A stretch of DNA of 45,539 nucleotides from an uncultured Ignavibacteria bacterium (GTDB taxonomy: Bacteria > Bacteroidota > Ignavibacteria > Tepidaquicellales > Tepidaquicellaceae), in NCBI GenBank assembly GCA_937974175.1, contig CALJIG010000079.1, positions 1 to 45,539 on the forward strand. Direction: 5' to 3'. The position numbers were made by a program, and so were the translations under genes. The notes beneath the pieces are model-generated. The model worked only from the letters and a program-made list of their open reading frames with translations, had not been told where the DNA came from and ran no database searches. This document shows positions 1 to 8,693 of this stretch, in pieces (within the stretch, counting starts at the first letter, position 1; every line of letters begins with the position of its first letter).

Positions 1-112
1 CAAAGAAAAAACAAAAGAACTGTGAGTTTAAAAAGTTATTAAAATAGTTTCTGAAAAGAATTAATTCTTATTAGGTAAACTCTGTGCCCTCTGTGGTTAA
101 AAAAAATCATTT
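1..112. other. Leader region upstream of nth
   Basis: No gene is visible here. The region is A+T-rich. It holds a segment at about 77-102 with the words CTCTGTG and CTCTGTGG followed by an A-run, which looks like one of the short intergenic repeats of this genome rather than a regulatory site. No Shine-Dalgarno motif precedes the ATG at 113. Confidence 0.35.
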
Positions 113-763
113 ATGAATAAGAACGAAGTTAAAAAATATGCTCTTGTTGTAAACAAGAAACTTGCAGAATTATATCCGAATGCAAAGTGCCATATAGATT
201 TCAAAAATAGTTTCGAATTATTGATATCGACTGTTCTCGCTGCACAATGCACTGATATAAGGGTAAATGCAACAATGGTTCCGCTTTACAAATCAAAATA
301 TAAAAAGCCGCAGGATATACTGGATGACGGCCTTGAAAATTTTCGGACTGAAATTAAGTCAATAAATTTTTTCAATAACAAAGCAAAAGCTGTCATAGCA
401 ATTTGTGAAGTATTAGTTGAAAAACACAAAGGGAAAGTCCCCTGTGATATGGATGCATTAACGGAGCTTGCAGGTGTCGGAAGAAAATCTGCAAGCGTAG
501 TACTTGGCAATACATGCGGAGTGAAGGATGTAATTATAGTTGATACACATTTGAAAAGAGTTTCAGGCAGGCTTGGCTTAATAAAAAATGAAGACCCGAC
601 TAAGATAGAATTTGAATTAAAAGAATTAATTCCACCGACTGACCAGTGGCATTTCTCAATGAGAATCGGCGAACACGGAAGAGTAATATGCCACGCAAAA
701 AAACCGAACTGTCCCGAATGCGCTTTTAACCAGTCCTGTCCATCCAGTCTTGTAAGAGCTTAG
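113..763 (+). CDS. nth: Endonuclease III (DNA glycosylase/AP lyase)
   Basis: Base-excision repair enzyme that removes oxidised pyrimidines and nicks at the abasic site; cytosolic. The 216-residue length is normal for Nth. The helix-hairpin-helix segment GVGRKSA (about 121-127) carries the catalytic Lys125, and VDTH carries the catalytic Asp144. The C-terminal iron-sulphur loop is intact, with Cys193, Cys200, Cys203 and Cys209 in C-x6-C-x2-C-x5-C spacing. The next gene starts 27 bases downstream on the same strand but is functionally unrelated. The ATG is preceded by an A-rich stretch without a Shine-Dalgarno motif, as for most genes here. Confidence 0.95.
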   Translation: MNKNEVKKYALVVNKKLAELYPNAKCHIDFKNSFELLISTVLAAQCTDIRVNATMVPLYKSKYKKPQDILDDGLENFRTEIKSINFFNNKAKAVIAICEVLVEKHKGKVPCDMDALTELAGVGRKSASVVLGNTCGVKDVIIVDTHLKRVSGRLGLIKNEDPTKIEFELKELIPPTDQWHFSMRIGEHGRVICHAKKPNCPECAFNQSCPSSLVRA

Positions 764-790
764 TTATTTTAAAAACATAAAATACTGACT

Positions 791-2458
791 ATGAAAAATC
801 AAAGACATACTTTGGCAAAGATAATAATGACTGTTATCTTTTTATTTTCAGCTTCAGCTTATGCTATCTCCCCTTACAGCCAGTCAACATGTATAGTAAA
901 GTTCAAAAGTAATTCTCTTTTATATAACCAAATTCGAGGCACCATTAATGCAACTGACGGACGGAGAATTAATCTTGAAACGCTTTCTTTAGCAAGTTCG
1001 GAATTACTTTCATTCGGCTTAAAATATTTTATAAAAAATATTACTGCTGCAAAACCAAATGCAGATGAAACTGAACTTCCTGCAGGTATGCAGAGGATTT
1101 TCTTTTTTGAACTGAGCAGTAAGCAGGATATGGAATCCTACATTGCGCAGCTTAAGAACGAGCCGTTCATCGAATATGCAGAGTATGATTACATAGGGTA
1201 CGGAAACGGCAAACCTGAAGAGACAAGCGTTATCCCTAATGACCCGCAGTTTGGAAATCAATGGGGACTTAGAAATACAGGACAGGTTATAAACAGCATA
1301 ACCGGAATAGCAGGGAATGATATTAATATTGCAGGAGCATGGGATATAACGACGGGTAGCGCGAATATAAAAATCGGAGTGCTGGATTCAGGTATGCCTT
1401 TGGCAGCAAGCGAGTTTACAGGAAGATTAACACCGGGATATGATTTTGCAAACAACGATAATAATCCAACCGATGATCAGGGACATGGCTCAAATGTCGG
1501 CAGCATCATAGGAGCAAAGGGAAATAACGGCTCAGTGATGGCGGGAGTTAACTGGAACAGCAAAATTATTCCGGTAAAAATATTGGATGCTAATAATTCA
1601 GGATTATATTCGTGGTGGGTATCGGGAATAACATATGCTGTTGATAGTGGTGCGAAAGTTTTGAATATGAGTGTGGGCGGAAGCGGCTTCAGCCAGGCAT
1701 TGCAGGATGCAGTTACATACGCAACTTCACGCGGAACTATAGTAGTTGTCTGCATGATGAATAACAATAATGCCGTACCGTATTATCCGGCAGCATTTGA
1801 TAACGTAATTGCAATCGGCGCAATAAATAATCGCGGCAAGAGAGCAGTTCCTTTTTGCTGGGGCGGCGGCAGCAGCTACGGTTCGCATATAGATTTTTGC
1901 GCACCGGGTGAAATGATACTCGGGTTGAATTATCAGAATACAAATGCAGTTACTTACTGGTGCGGTACATCGCAGGCAACTCCTATGGTAACAGGCATAG
2001 TAAGTCTAATGCTCAGCAAAAATCCGAATCTTAGTTATTCATCAATTTATAATATTCTTAAAGCATCTGCAATTGATACACTTGGGAATAGAAATGCAGG
2101 GTGGAATCAGTATTATGGCTGGGGCAGAATAGATGCTGCGTTTGCATTAGCACAGGTAATTCCGGCAGTAAATACAATCAGCACTGAGGTGCCTGCAGAA
2201 TTTTATCTATCGCAAAATTATCCTAATCCGTTTAATCCAAGTACGAAGATTTCATTTGGAGTCTCGGTTTCTTCAGATGTAAAGATGAATGTTTATGACT
2301 TAACAGGAAAACAAGTTGCAGAGCTTGTGAATGAAAGAGTTCAGCCGGGTAAATATGAAGTTACATTCGATGCTTCTGCACTTGCGAGCGGAACATACTT
2401 TGTAAGAATAAATGCAGGAAGCTATACGGAATCTAAAAAAATTACTTTACTTAAATAA
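791..2458 (+). CDS. Secreted subtilisin-like serine protease (S8) with T9SS sorting tail
   Basis: Predicted extracellular or cell-surface peptidase of 555 residues. An N-terminal signal peptide (about 1-25, ending ASAYA) is followed by a propeptide-like region, then the S8 domain with catalytic Asp199 (VLDSG), His232 (DQGHGS) and Ser394 (CGTSQATP). The usual HGTH is HGSN here, a mild departure. The last ~80 residues form a type A T9SS C-terminal domain beginning LSQNYPNPFNPSTKI and ending in a basic residue, which in this phylum directs export across the outer membrane followed by removal of the tail. A larger relative is encoded at 38330-41326. It sits between nth and a kdsC-like gene with short gaps (27 and 20 bases), which may mean co-transcription without functional linkage. 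Confidence 0.92.
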   Translation: MKNQRHTLAKIIMTVIFLFSASAYAISPYSQSTCIVKFKSNSLLYNQIRGTINATDGRRINLETLSLASSELLSFGLKYFIKNITAAKPNADETELPAGMQRIFFFELSSKQDMESYIAQLKNEPFIEYAEYDYIGYGNGKPEETSVIPNDPQFGNQWGLRNTGQVINSITGIAGNDINIAGAWDITTGSANIKIGVLDSGMPLAASEFTGRLTPGYDFANNDNNPTDDQGHGSNVGSIIGAKGNNGSVMAGVNWNSKIIPVKILDANNSGLYSWWVSGITYAVDSGAKVLNMSVGGSGFSQALQDAVTYATSRGTIVVVCMMNNNNAVPYYPAAFDNVIAIGAINNRGKRAVPFCWGGGSSYGSHIDFCAPGEMILGLNYQNTNAVTYWCGTSQATPMVTGIVSLMLSKNPNLSYSSIYNILKASAIDTLGNRNAGWNQYYGWGRIDAAFALAQVIPAVNTISTEVPAEFYLSQNYPNPFNPSTKISFGVSVSSDVKMNVYDLTGKQVAELVNERVQPGKYEVTFDASALASGTYFVRINAGSYTESKKITLLK

Positions 2459-2478
2459 ATAAAATAAAAATTCACTTA

Positions 2479-2994
2479 ATGCCAAAACCTTTCTCAGATG
2501 AAACACTATCAAAGATAGAAGTTATACTAATGGACCTTGACGGATGCCTTACAACCGGACATATTGTTTACTTAAGCTCAGGCGAAGATTTAAAAATTTT
2601 TAATACACATGACGGCTACGGAATTGTGAGAGCAAGAAAGCTCGGAATGAAGTTCGGAGTGATAAGCGGAATGAGTTCGCTTGTGAACCAAAGAAGAGTT
2701 GAGAGATTACAGATAGACCATTTGTATCAGGATGTCGACGATAAGACATTGCCTTATAAAGAACTGAAAGAAATGTATAAGCTCAACGATGAAAACTTTG
2801 CATATATAGGTGATGATGAGTTTGATATAGGCTTATTGAAGTTAGTCGGTTTTTCATGCTGTCCCAATAATGCAATGTCGGAAGTAAAAAAACATGTTGA
2901 CTACATTTGCGCAAAAGACGGTGGACAAGGCTGTGTGAGAGAGATTATTGATATGATTTTGAAAGCAAAGGGATTGCTGCCAACTCATTCTTAA
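2479..2994 (+). CDS. kdsC: KdsC-like HAD phosphatase (KDO-8-phosphate phosphatase)
   Basis: Probably dephosphorylates 3-deoxy-D-manno-octulosonate 8-phosphate for lipopolysaccharide inner core synthesis. The 171-residue length is that of the small, cap-less class C0 HAD phosphatases. Motif I is MDLDGCLT, with nucleophile Asp19 and acid/base Asp21; motif II is in VISGM; motif IV is in YIGDDEFD. The companion genes kdsA, kdsB and kdsD are not in the window, so a related sugar-acid phosphatase (for example nonulosonate) remains possible. It starts 20 bases after the protease gene and ends 15 bases before a GlmU-like gene, consistent with an envelope-sugar grouping. Confidence 0.85.
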   Translation: MPKPFSDETLSKIEVILMDLDGCLTTGHIVYLSSGEDLKIFNTHDGYGIVRARKLGMKFGVISGMSSLVNQRRVERLQIDHLYQDVDDKTLPYKELKEMYKLNDENFAYIGDDEFDIGLLKLVGFSCCPNNAMSEVKKHVDYICAKDGGQGCVREIIDMILKAKGLLPTHS

Positions 2995-3009
2995 TTTAAA
3001 TTTTTACAA

Positions 3010-4203
3010 ATGAATATAATACTTTTTGAAGACGGAAATTACAAAAATCTTTTTCCGTTAAATATTCTCCGCCCTAACTTTGAAATAAAATGTGGAGTGT
3101 CGAATCTTCTTGCAAAGCATTTAAGGCGTGTTCCGGAAGGTTCTCAGGTAACTTTGCATGTTCGCAAGACTCTACAGGAATATGTTACTATGAAATATCC
3201 CGAGGCGGCGATAAATAAAGTTGATGTGAAGAAGCCTTATGTGTTTCTGAATTCAAAAGTAATTTATTCAAAAAGTTTTTTTGAAAATCTGCCAACGGCA
3301 AAGACCGATATAGTTTTAATTGATAAGAATAAAACTGTGCTGTATGCAACAGTATCGGGACCGAATGTAAAAAAAATCTCTGTGAAAATTACAAAGGGCG
3401 TTCCCCTTACATTGCTTGATTTTAAAAAGCCGAAAGTAAAAGTTACTGAGTATAAAGAGAAAGATGTAAAAATTATTGAGTACTCATGGGATACGATGAG
3501 ATTTTTAGAAGGAGAGTTGAAAAAAGAATTACACTTCCTCTGCAAAGATTCTAACACATTAACACATCCGAAGGCAAAAGTTGCTCCGATAGTAATTCTT
3601 GATGACTCGGCAGGGAAAATATATGTATCCGAGCATGCAGTGATTGAACCGTTCTCCTATATTAAAGGACCATGTTTCATAGGTAAAAATGCGCTGGTAA
3701 AATCAGGCAGCAAAATTTACGGACCCGTTTCAATGGGGGAAGGCTCAAGAGTATCGGGTGAGATTTCAGGATGTATTTTCCATGCGCGAGTAAACAAGCA
3801 GCACGACGGCTTTGTCGGTAACTCTTATTTCTCCGAGTTTGTTAATCTTGGTGCAGATACAGTTACAAGTAATCTTAAAAATAATTATTCAAAGGTAAGA
3901 GCGAAGCTCTTCAAAAAAGAATATGAAACCGATTTGCAATTTCTTGGAAGTATAATCGGAGACCATACGAAGCTCGGCATTAACACGATGCTGAATACAG
4001 GTACGGTTATCGGTGCTTTTGCAAATATTGCAGGCGGTGGATTTCCGGATAAATTCATTGATTCGTTTTCATGGTATATCATAGGTAAAAAGCCTGTGAA
4101 GTATAAAATACCCGATGCCTTGAAGACTTGCGAAACTGTAATGAACAGACGCGGAATAAAAATGACTAAGGAGTTTGAAAAATTAATTAAAGCAAAGTAC
4201 TGA
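3010..4203 (+). CDS. GlmU-like sugar-1-phosphate nucleotidyltransferase/acetyltransferase
   Basis: This matches the Bacteroidota-type alternative GlmU family (about 400 residues), thought to make UDP-N-acetylglucosamine for peptidoglycan and lipopolysaccharide. The N-terminus (NIILFED...LFPLNILRP) resembles a degenerate nucleotidyltransferase fold. Residues from about 195 to 360 form hexapeptide left-handed beta-helix repeats (for example FIGKNALVKSGSKIYGPV and GDHTKLGINTMLNTGTVIG). The sequence is 397 residues long, shorter than classical GlmU (~455). It directly follows the kdsC-like gene, which supports a role in envelope sugars. Substrate cannot be read from the sequence. Confidence 0.8.
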   Translation: MNIILFEDGNYKNLFPLNILRPNFEIKCGVSNLLAKHLRRVPEGSQVTLHVRKTLQEYVTMKYPEAAINKVDVKKPYVFLNSKVIYSKSFFENLPTAKTDIVLIDKNKTVLYATVSGPNVKKISVKITKGVPLTLLDFKKPKVKVTEYKEKDVKIIEYSWDTMRFLEGELKKELHFLCKDSNTLTHPKAKVAPIVILDDSAGKIYVSEHAVIEPFSYIKGPCFIGKNALVKSGSKIYGPVSMGEGSRVSGEISGCIFHARVNKQHDGFVGNSYFSEFVNLGADTVTSNLKNNYSKVRAKLFKKEYETDLQFLGSIIGDHTKLGINTMLNTGTVIGAFANIAGGGFPDKFIDSFSWYIIGKKPVKYKIPDALKTCETVMNRRGIKMTKEFEKLIKAKY

Positions 4204-4214
4204 CCTCCCCCTAA

Positions 4215-4331
4215 CCCCCTCCTTATCAAGGAGGGGGAATCTTTTCTCGTTACGAAGCTCCAGCTTCGTAACGTAAATAATTTGGAAATTAATTTAGCAA
4301 TGATGCGTTCCCAAGCTGGAGCTTGGGAACG
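4215..4331. repeat. Three consecutive palindromic elements
   Basis: Three inverted repeats stand one after another between two genes. The first is CCCCCTCCTT / AAGGAGGGGG around ATC (4215-4237). The second is CGTTACGAAGCT / AGCTTCGTAACG around CC (4248-4273). The third is CGTTCCCAAGCT / AGCTTGGGAACG around GG (4306-4331). The second and third share 12-bp arms, CGTT/AACG ends and an AAGCTNNAGCTT core, so they are variants of one design. Relatives lie at 35512, 37016 and 38240. Confidence 0.85.
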
Positions 4332-4349
4332 AGATAAAACGAGAAAAAT

Positions 4350-5441
4350 TTGGGCTGGATAATAGCGTTAGTTATAATTGTAATTTTAATAGTAAGTGTT
4401 CTTTTATTTTTGAAGTCTAACGTTTTCGGAGCGTTGCCGGAAGAAGGAAAATACTTATCCTCGCCGAATTATAAAAACGGAGCGTTCAGAAATCTTGAAG
4501 TGACTCAAATGATGGTGCACAGCACCAATATGAATATGCTCGGAGCATTATGGAAATTCTTAAATAAGCCGAAGAATACAGAACCGCCAAGAGCTTTGCC
4601 ATTAGTGAAAACAGATTTGAAAAATCTGAATTACGATGCGCCTGCAATTGTGTGGTTTGGACACTCATCCTATCTAATCTCTTTCAAAGGAATAAATATT
4701 TTAGTTGACCCTGTTTTCAGCGGAAGAGTTTCGCCTGTTCCTATTGCGGGCAAAGTGTTCAAAGGTACTAATTATTATCAGGTGGAGCATATGCCCGATA
4801 TTGATATTTTGATTCTTACACATGATCATTATGACCATCTTGATTATAAAACCATCACCGAGCTTCATCCTAAGGTAAAAAAGATTTATACTTCGCTCGG
4901 AGTAAGTCCGCATTTATTAAGATGGGGAGTTTCACAGGGAAAAATAAACGAGATGGACTGGAACTACTCTGAGAATGTCTCTGAAAATATTAAACTGACT
5001 GCGTTAACGGGAAGACATTTTTCGGGGAGACAATTCAAGAGAAATCAGTCCTTATGGAATTCGTTCGTGTTGGAGTATTTCGGATATAAAATTTATGTGG
5101 GCGGTGACTCCGGCTATGGAAAACATTACAAAGAAATTATTTCAAAGTATGGACCTTTTGATATTGCTCTGCTTGAATGCGCTCAGTATGGTGAAGGCTG
5201 GCCGTATATACATATGACTCCCGAACAAAGCCACCGGGCAGCTATTGATATAGGTACAAAAATTTTATTTCCCGTTCACTGGGCAAAATTTGCATTAGCT
5301 CTGCATCCGTGGGATGAGCCGATGAAGAGATTATTGGCTGCGAATAAAAGTAATGAAGTTGAGATTACAACTCCGATGATAGGTGAAGTTGTGGTTTTGG
5401 ATAAGGAATTGCCTAAGAGTAAGTGGTGGGAGAAGTTATAG
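4350..5441 (+). CDS. Membrane-anchored metallo-beta-lactamase-fold hydrolase (UlaG/NAPE-PLD-like)
   Basis: A 363-residue protein with one N-terminal membrane helix (about 3-21) followed by a metallo-beta-lactamase domain. The metal-binding motif is THDHYDHLD; VWFGHSSY and ILVDPVFSGR precede it, and GGDSGYG, AQYGEGW and FPVHWAKF follow, as in NAPE-PLD/YtnP-like and UlaG-like phosphodiesterase or lactonase relatives. The reaction is unknown. The start is a TTG at 4350, because no in-frame ATG precedes the membrane helix; the upstream DNA is a palindromic repeat cluster. A hairpin at 5464-5491 followed by a T-run could end the transcript. Confidence 0.85.
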   Translation: MGWIIALVIIVILIVSVLLFLKSNVFGALPEEGKYLSSPNYKNGAFRNLEVTQMMVHSTNMNMLGALWKFLNKPKNTEPPRALPLVKTDLKNLNYDAPAIVWFGHSSYLISFKGINILVDPVFSGRVSPVPIAGKVFKGTNYYQVEHMPDIDILILTHDHYDHLDYKTITELHPKVKKIYTSLGVSPHLLRWGVSQGKINEMDWNYSENVSENIKLTALTGRHFSGRQFKRNQSLWNSFVLEYFGYKIYVGGDSGYGKHYKEIISKYGPFDIALLECAQYGEGWPYIHMTPEQSHRAAIDIGTKILFPVHWAKFALALHPWDEPMKRLLAANKSNEVEITTPMIGEVVVLDKELPKSKWWEKL

Positions 5442-5463
5442 TATTATAAATCTTACTTAGCTT

Positions 5464-5491
5464 ACCTGACAGGTTTTTAATCCTGTCAGGT
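5464..5491. repeat. 28-bp palindromic element, copy 1 (possible terminator)
   Basis: ACCTGACAGG and CCTGTCAGGT arms of 10 bp flank an 8-base spacer, TTTTTAAT. A run TCTTTTTGT follows on the + strand, so the hairpin could terminate the transcript of the preceding hydrolase gene. It is the reverse complement of the copy at 5615-5642. Confidence 0.85.
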
Positions 5492-5614
5492 CTTTTTGTA
5501 TCTTCTAATAACTCACTTAGACCTCCCCTATCCCCTCCTTATAAAGGAGGAGGTAGAATTGTGATACATCCAAGCTGTAGTTTCGGAGAGAAACTTAAGA
5601 AAGTTATTTAACCG

Positions 5615-5642
5615 ACCTGACAGGATTAAAAACCTGTCAGGT
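5615..5642. repeat. 28-bp palindromic element, copy 2
   Basis: ACCTGACAGG - ATTAAAAA - CCTGTCAGGT, perfect 10-bp arms. The spacer gives the element an orientation opposite to that of copy 1. The following bases CTTTCTTTTTC are T-rich. Confidence 0.85.
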
Positions 5643-5748
5643 CTTTCTTTTTCAACCTTTATTTTGCAGAATAGGGCAATTGTAGTCAATTGAATAAATT
5701 TTGAATATTGAGTATTTTGTTTATTCAATATGTTTTGCAATACATTTT

Positions 5749-5822
5749 GGGCGGTTAGCTCAGTTGGTTAGAGCGCTACGTTGACATCGTAGAGGTCATT
5801 GGTTCGAATCCATTACCGCCCA
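5749..5822 (+). tRNA. tRNA-Val(GAC)
   Basis: A 74-base cloverleaf. The acceptor GGGCGGT pairs with ACCGCCC, the D stem is GCTC/GAGC, the anticodon stem is CTACG/CGTAG with loop TTGACAT, giving anticodon GAC (valine). The T loop is TTCGAAT. One T-stem pair (ATTGG with CCATT) is a T-T mismatch. The discriminator is A and CCA is not encoded. Confidence 0.95.
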
Positions 5823-6001
5823 CTGAATTTTTTACAGATTCAATAAATCATGATTCACATTATAAAGATAAATATTGCCATTTTCCAATTCTCTCGCTTC
5901 ACGCGAACGCCTCATGCTATACCCAGCTCACTCTTTTAAACAAAATTTAAAATTAAAATTTGAAGATTGATTCGCAAGAGGCGGGTCATTCATTTAACTA
6001 T

Positions 6002-7966
6002 ATGGATAACAAAATTAAAATAACTTTCCCTGACGGAAGCGTTAAGGAATTCGATAAAGGAGTCTCTGCATTCGATATTGCAAACTCCATAAGCAAAAGA
6101 CTTGCTGAAGAAATACTCGTTGCAAAAGTAAACGGCGTTGATAAAGATATTAACGCTCCGATAAACGAAGATGCTGAGATAAAATTATTCAAGTTCGATT
6201 CCGATGAAGGCAAAAAAGTTTACTGGCATACAACTTCGCATATAATGGCACAGGCTATTGAAGAATTATTTCCCGGAGCAAGATTCGGTGTCGGTCCTCC
6301 TATAGAAGGCGGATTTTATTACGACGTTGACTCCGATAAAAAGTTTACAGAAGACGATTTAAAAAAGATAGAAGCCAAGATGCTTGAAATTGCAAAACGT
6401 GATCTGAAGCCAAGCCGTATTGAAATGCCGAGACTTGAAGCGATTGAATATTTTAAATCAAAGAGAAACGACCCGTACAAAGTAGAAATTCTTGAAACTA
6501 TTGCTAAAGATGAAGATAACGTTTCATTATATGAGCAGGGTAACTTCACTGATTTATGCCGCGGTCCGCATCTTCCATCCACTGCAAAAGTGAAGGCAGT
6601 TAAATTGCTTTCTGTTTCCGGTTCATACTGGAGAGGCGATGAAAACCGTCAGATGCTTCAGAGAATTTACGGAATATCTTTCCCCAAGCAGAAAGATTTA
6701 GATGAGCATTTAAATAATCTTGAAGAAGCAAAGAAAAGAGACCACAGAAAATTAGGTCAGGAGCTTGAACTATTTATGCTCTCACAAGCTGTAGGAAGCG
6801 GTCTTCCTATCTGGCTGCCGAAGGGCGCAATTGTACGTATGGAGCTTGAAAACTTCTTAAAAAGCGAACAGTTCAAAAGAGGTTACGAGCCCGTTTATAC
6901 TCCGCATATCGGAAAGATTGAATTATATAAAACATCAGGACACTATCCATATTATAAAGAGTCGCAGTTTCCTCCATTGGAGTTTGAAGATGAGACAGGA
7001 AAAAAGGAGCAGTACTTATTGAAGCCGATGAACTGCCCGCATCACTTCCAGGTTTATAATCATAAGCCGAGAAGTTATAAAGATTTGCCGGTGAGACTTG
7101 CTGAATTCGGAACTGTTTACAGATATGAGCAGTCAGGTGAGCTTGCAGGACTTTTACGCGTTCGCGGATTTACACAGGATGACTCGCATATTTTCTGCAG
7201 ACAAGACCAGTTACTTGATGAAGTTTGTAACGTAATTGAGCTTACTCAGTTTGTTGCGAAGACAGTGGGCTTTGATAATCTGAACATAAGACTTTCATTC
7301 AGAGATAAAGAAAATAAATCCAAGTACGGCGGAACAGATGAACTATGGGATAAAGCTGAGCAGGATGTAAAAGATGCTGCGGACAGAATGGGACTTAATT
7401 ACACTATTGCAATCGGTGAGGCAAGTTTTTACGGACCGAAGATTGATTTTATTTTAAAAGATTCGCTCAACAGAAAATGGCAGCTTGGAACAGTGCAGGT
7501 TGATTACGTTCAGCCGGTAAACTTCGATATGCTTTATACAGGCGCAGACGGACAGAAGCACAGACCTGTTGTTATTCATCGCGCGCCGTTCGGTTCGATG
7601 GAAAGATTTGTTGCATTGCTGATAGAAAACTTTGCTGGATACTTCCCGCTTTGGTTAGCGCCCGTGCAGGTGATGGTAATTCCGCTTACAGATAATCACA
7701 AAGAATATGCTCAGAAAATTCATGATGAATTGAAATCTCACAACATTCGTGTGAATTTGGACGAAAGAAACGAAAAAGTGGGCTACAAAATACGGGAAGC
7801 TGAAAATAAAAAAATTCCATATATGCTTGTTTTGGGCGATAAAGAGGTAAATGAGGGATTAATTTCGATTCGCGAGCATAAAAAGGGGGATACCGGAAAA
7901 ATGGAATTGAATAAATTTATAGAAATTATTAAATTAAAGGTTTCCAAAAAAGATATTTTTTATTAA
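6002..7966 (+). CDS. thrS: Threonyl-tRNA synthetase
   Basis: Charges tRNA-Thr with threonine. From the ATG at 6002 the protein has 654 residues, the usual length. Domains in order: TGS (about 1-65, beginning MDNKIKITFPDGS), the editing domain with its HxxxH site (HTTSHIMAQ), the class II catalytic core with motif 2 MNCPHH supplying a zinc-binding Cys, DDSHIF, and motif 3 GSMERF, then the anticodon-binding domain from WLAPVQV. An in-frame TTG at 5960 would add 14 residues that do not resemble the family, so the ATG is preferred. No T-box or other leader is evident in the preceding 180 bases. It heads the thrS-infC-rpmI-rplT order common in bacteria. Confidence 0.95.
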   Translation: MDNKIKITFPDGSVKEFDKGVSAFDIANSISKRLAEEILVAKVNGVDKDINAPINEDAEIKLFKFDSDEGKKVYWHTTSHIMAQAIEELFPGARFGVGPPIEGGFYYDVDSDKKFTEDDLKKIEAKMLEIAKRDLKPSRIEMPRLEAIEYFKSKRNDPYKVEILETIAKDEDNVSLYEQGNFTDLCRGPHLPSTAKVKAVKLLSVSGSYWRGDENRQMLQRIYGISFPKQKDLDEHLNNLEEAKKRDHRKLGQELELFMLSQAVGSGLPIWLPKGAIVRMELENFLKSEQFKRGYEPVYTPHIGKIELYKTSGHYPYYKESQFPPLEFEDETGKKEQYLLKPMNCPHHFQVYNHKPRSYKDLPVRLAEFGTVYRYEQSGELAGLLRVRGFTQDDSHIFCRQDQLLDEVCNVIELTQFVAKTVGFDNLNIRLSFRDKENKSKYGGTDELWDKAEQDVKDAADRMGLNYTIAIGEASFYGPKIDFILKDSLNRKWQLGTVQVDYVQPVNFDMLYTGADGQKHRPVVIHRAPFGSMERFVALLIENFAGYFPLWLAPVQVMVIPLTDNHKEYAQKIHDELKSHNIRVNLDERNEKVGYKIREAENKKIPYMLVLGDKEVNEGLISIREHKKGDTGKMELNKFIEIIKLKVSKKDIFY

Positions 7967-7982
7967 TTAAATCCAATACAGT

Positions 7983-8693
7983 ATTAAAGATAATAAACGC
8001 TTCCGCGAAAGAACCAACAATTACATAAACGCTCCGCAGTTAAGAGTGATTGACGAAAACGGCGATGCCTTAGGTGTACTGTCTAATTTTGAAGCAAAGA
8101 AATTAGCGCAGGAAAAAGGGCTCGATTTAATCGAAATTTCGCCAAATTCAAACCCTCCTGTTTGCAGGATTTCCGATTACGGTAAATTCAATTATGAAAG
8201 ACAGAAGAAGGAGAAGGAAGCCAAAAAAAATCAGGTAGTAATGACGGTTAAGGAAGTGCGTTTTAACCCGAATACCGATACGCATGATATTGAATTTAAG
8301 ACGAAACATCTTTACAATTTTTTGATGGAAGGACATAAAGTAAAAGCTTACGTTATGTTCAAGGGCAGAATGATTACGCACCCTGAGTTCGGAAGAAAAT
8401 TGATGGATGATATTGTGAACAAGCTGAGTGAAGTCGGTAAACTGGAAGCTCCTCCGAAAATGGAAGGCAAGCAGTTAATTGCTTACTTCATGCCGGATAA
8501 AGCAAAGATTGCTGCGATTAATAAGTTCAGACAAAGAGAAGCAAAACTGATTGCTAAAGAAAATGCAATGGAAGCGGGACAAACCGCTCCAAAAGATGCA
8601 GATGTAAATGAAGAAGTAAAAAACGACGCAAGTCAACAAGAAGAAAAACTAACATCAGATAATAATTCTGAAGGGAATATAGAAAATGCCTAA
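7983..8693 (+). CDS. infC: Translation initiation factor IF-3 (AUU start)
   Basis: IF-3 binds the 30S subunit and checks start-codon pairing. The first conventional start (GTG at 8046) would cut off the conserved N-terminus. The same frame reads upstream through RTNNYINAP and LRVIDENG to an ATT at 7983, with the frame closed by TAA at 7968-7970. The only candidates in that interval are ATT at 7983 and ATC at 7971, so a non-AUG start is required; AUU is the start known for infC in Escherichia coli, where it allows self-repression. The core has ISPNSNPPVCRI and the C-terminal domain VKEVRF...MEGHKVK. An acidic, low-complexity tail of ~45 residues follows and overlaps rpmI by 8 bases. Confidence 0.88.
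   Translation: MKDNKRFRERTNNYINAPQLRVIDENGDALGVLSNFEAKKLAQEKGLDLIEISPNSNPPVCRISDYGKFNYERQKKEKEAKKNQVVMTVKEVRFNPNTDTHDIEFKTKHLYNFLMEGHKVKAYVMFKGRMITHPEFGRKLMDDIVNKLSEVGKLEAPPKMEGKQLIAYFMPDKAKIAAINKFRQREAKLIAKENAMEAGQTAPKDADVNEEVKNDASQQEEKLTSDNNSEGNIENA

Larger units (their letters stand above)
5442..5748. other. Gene-free stretch carrying mirrored palindromes
   Basis: No gene is supported here. The stretch contains two copies of a 28-bp palindromic element (5464-5491 and 5615-5642), each the exact reverse complement of the other, flanking a weaker CCTCCTT / AAGGAGG inverted repeat at 5534-5550. The rest is A+T-rich and leads into the tRNA-Val gene. Confidence 0.7.

Noticed and set aside
5528..5740. 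70-codon minus-strand frame before the tRNA-Val gene
   Set aside because: It spans two palindromic elements and lacks any recognisable feature.
5823..6001. T-box or other riboswitch upstream of thrS
   Set aside because: No T-box sequence, specifier hairpin or terminator/antiterminator pair could be seen.
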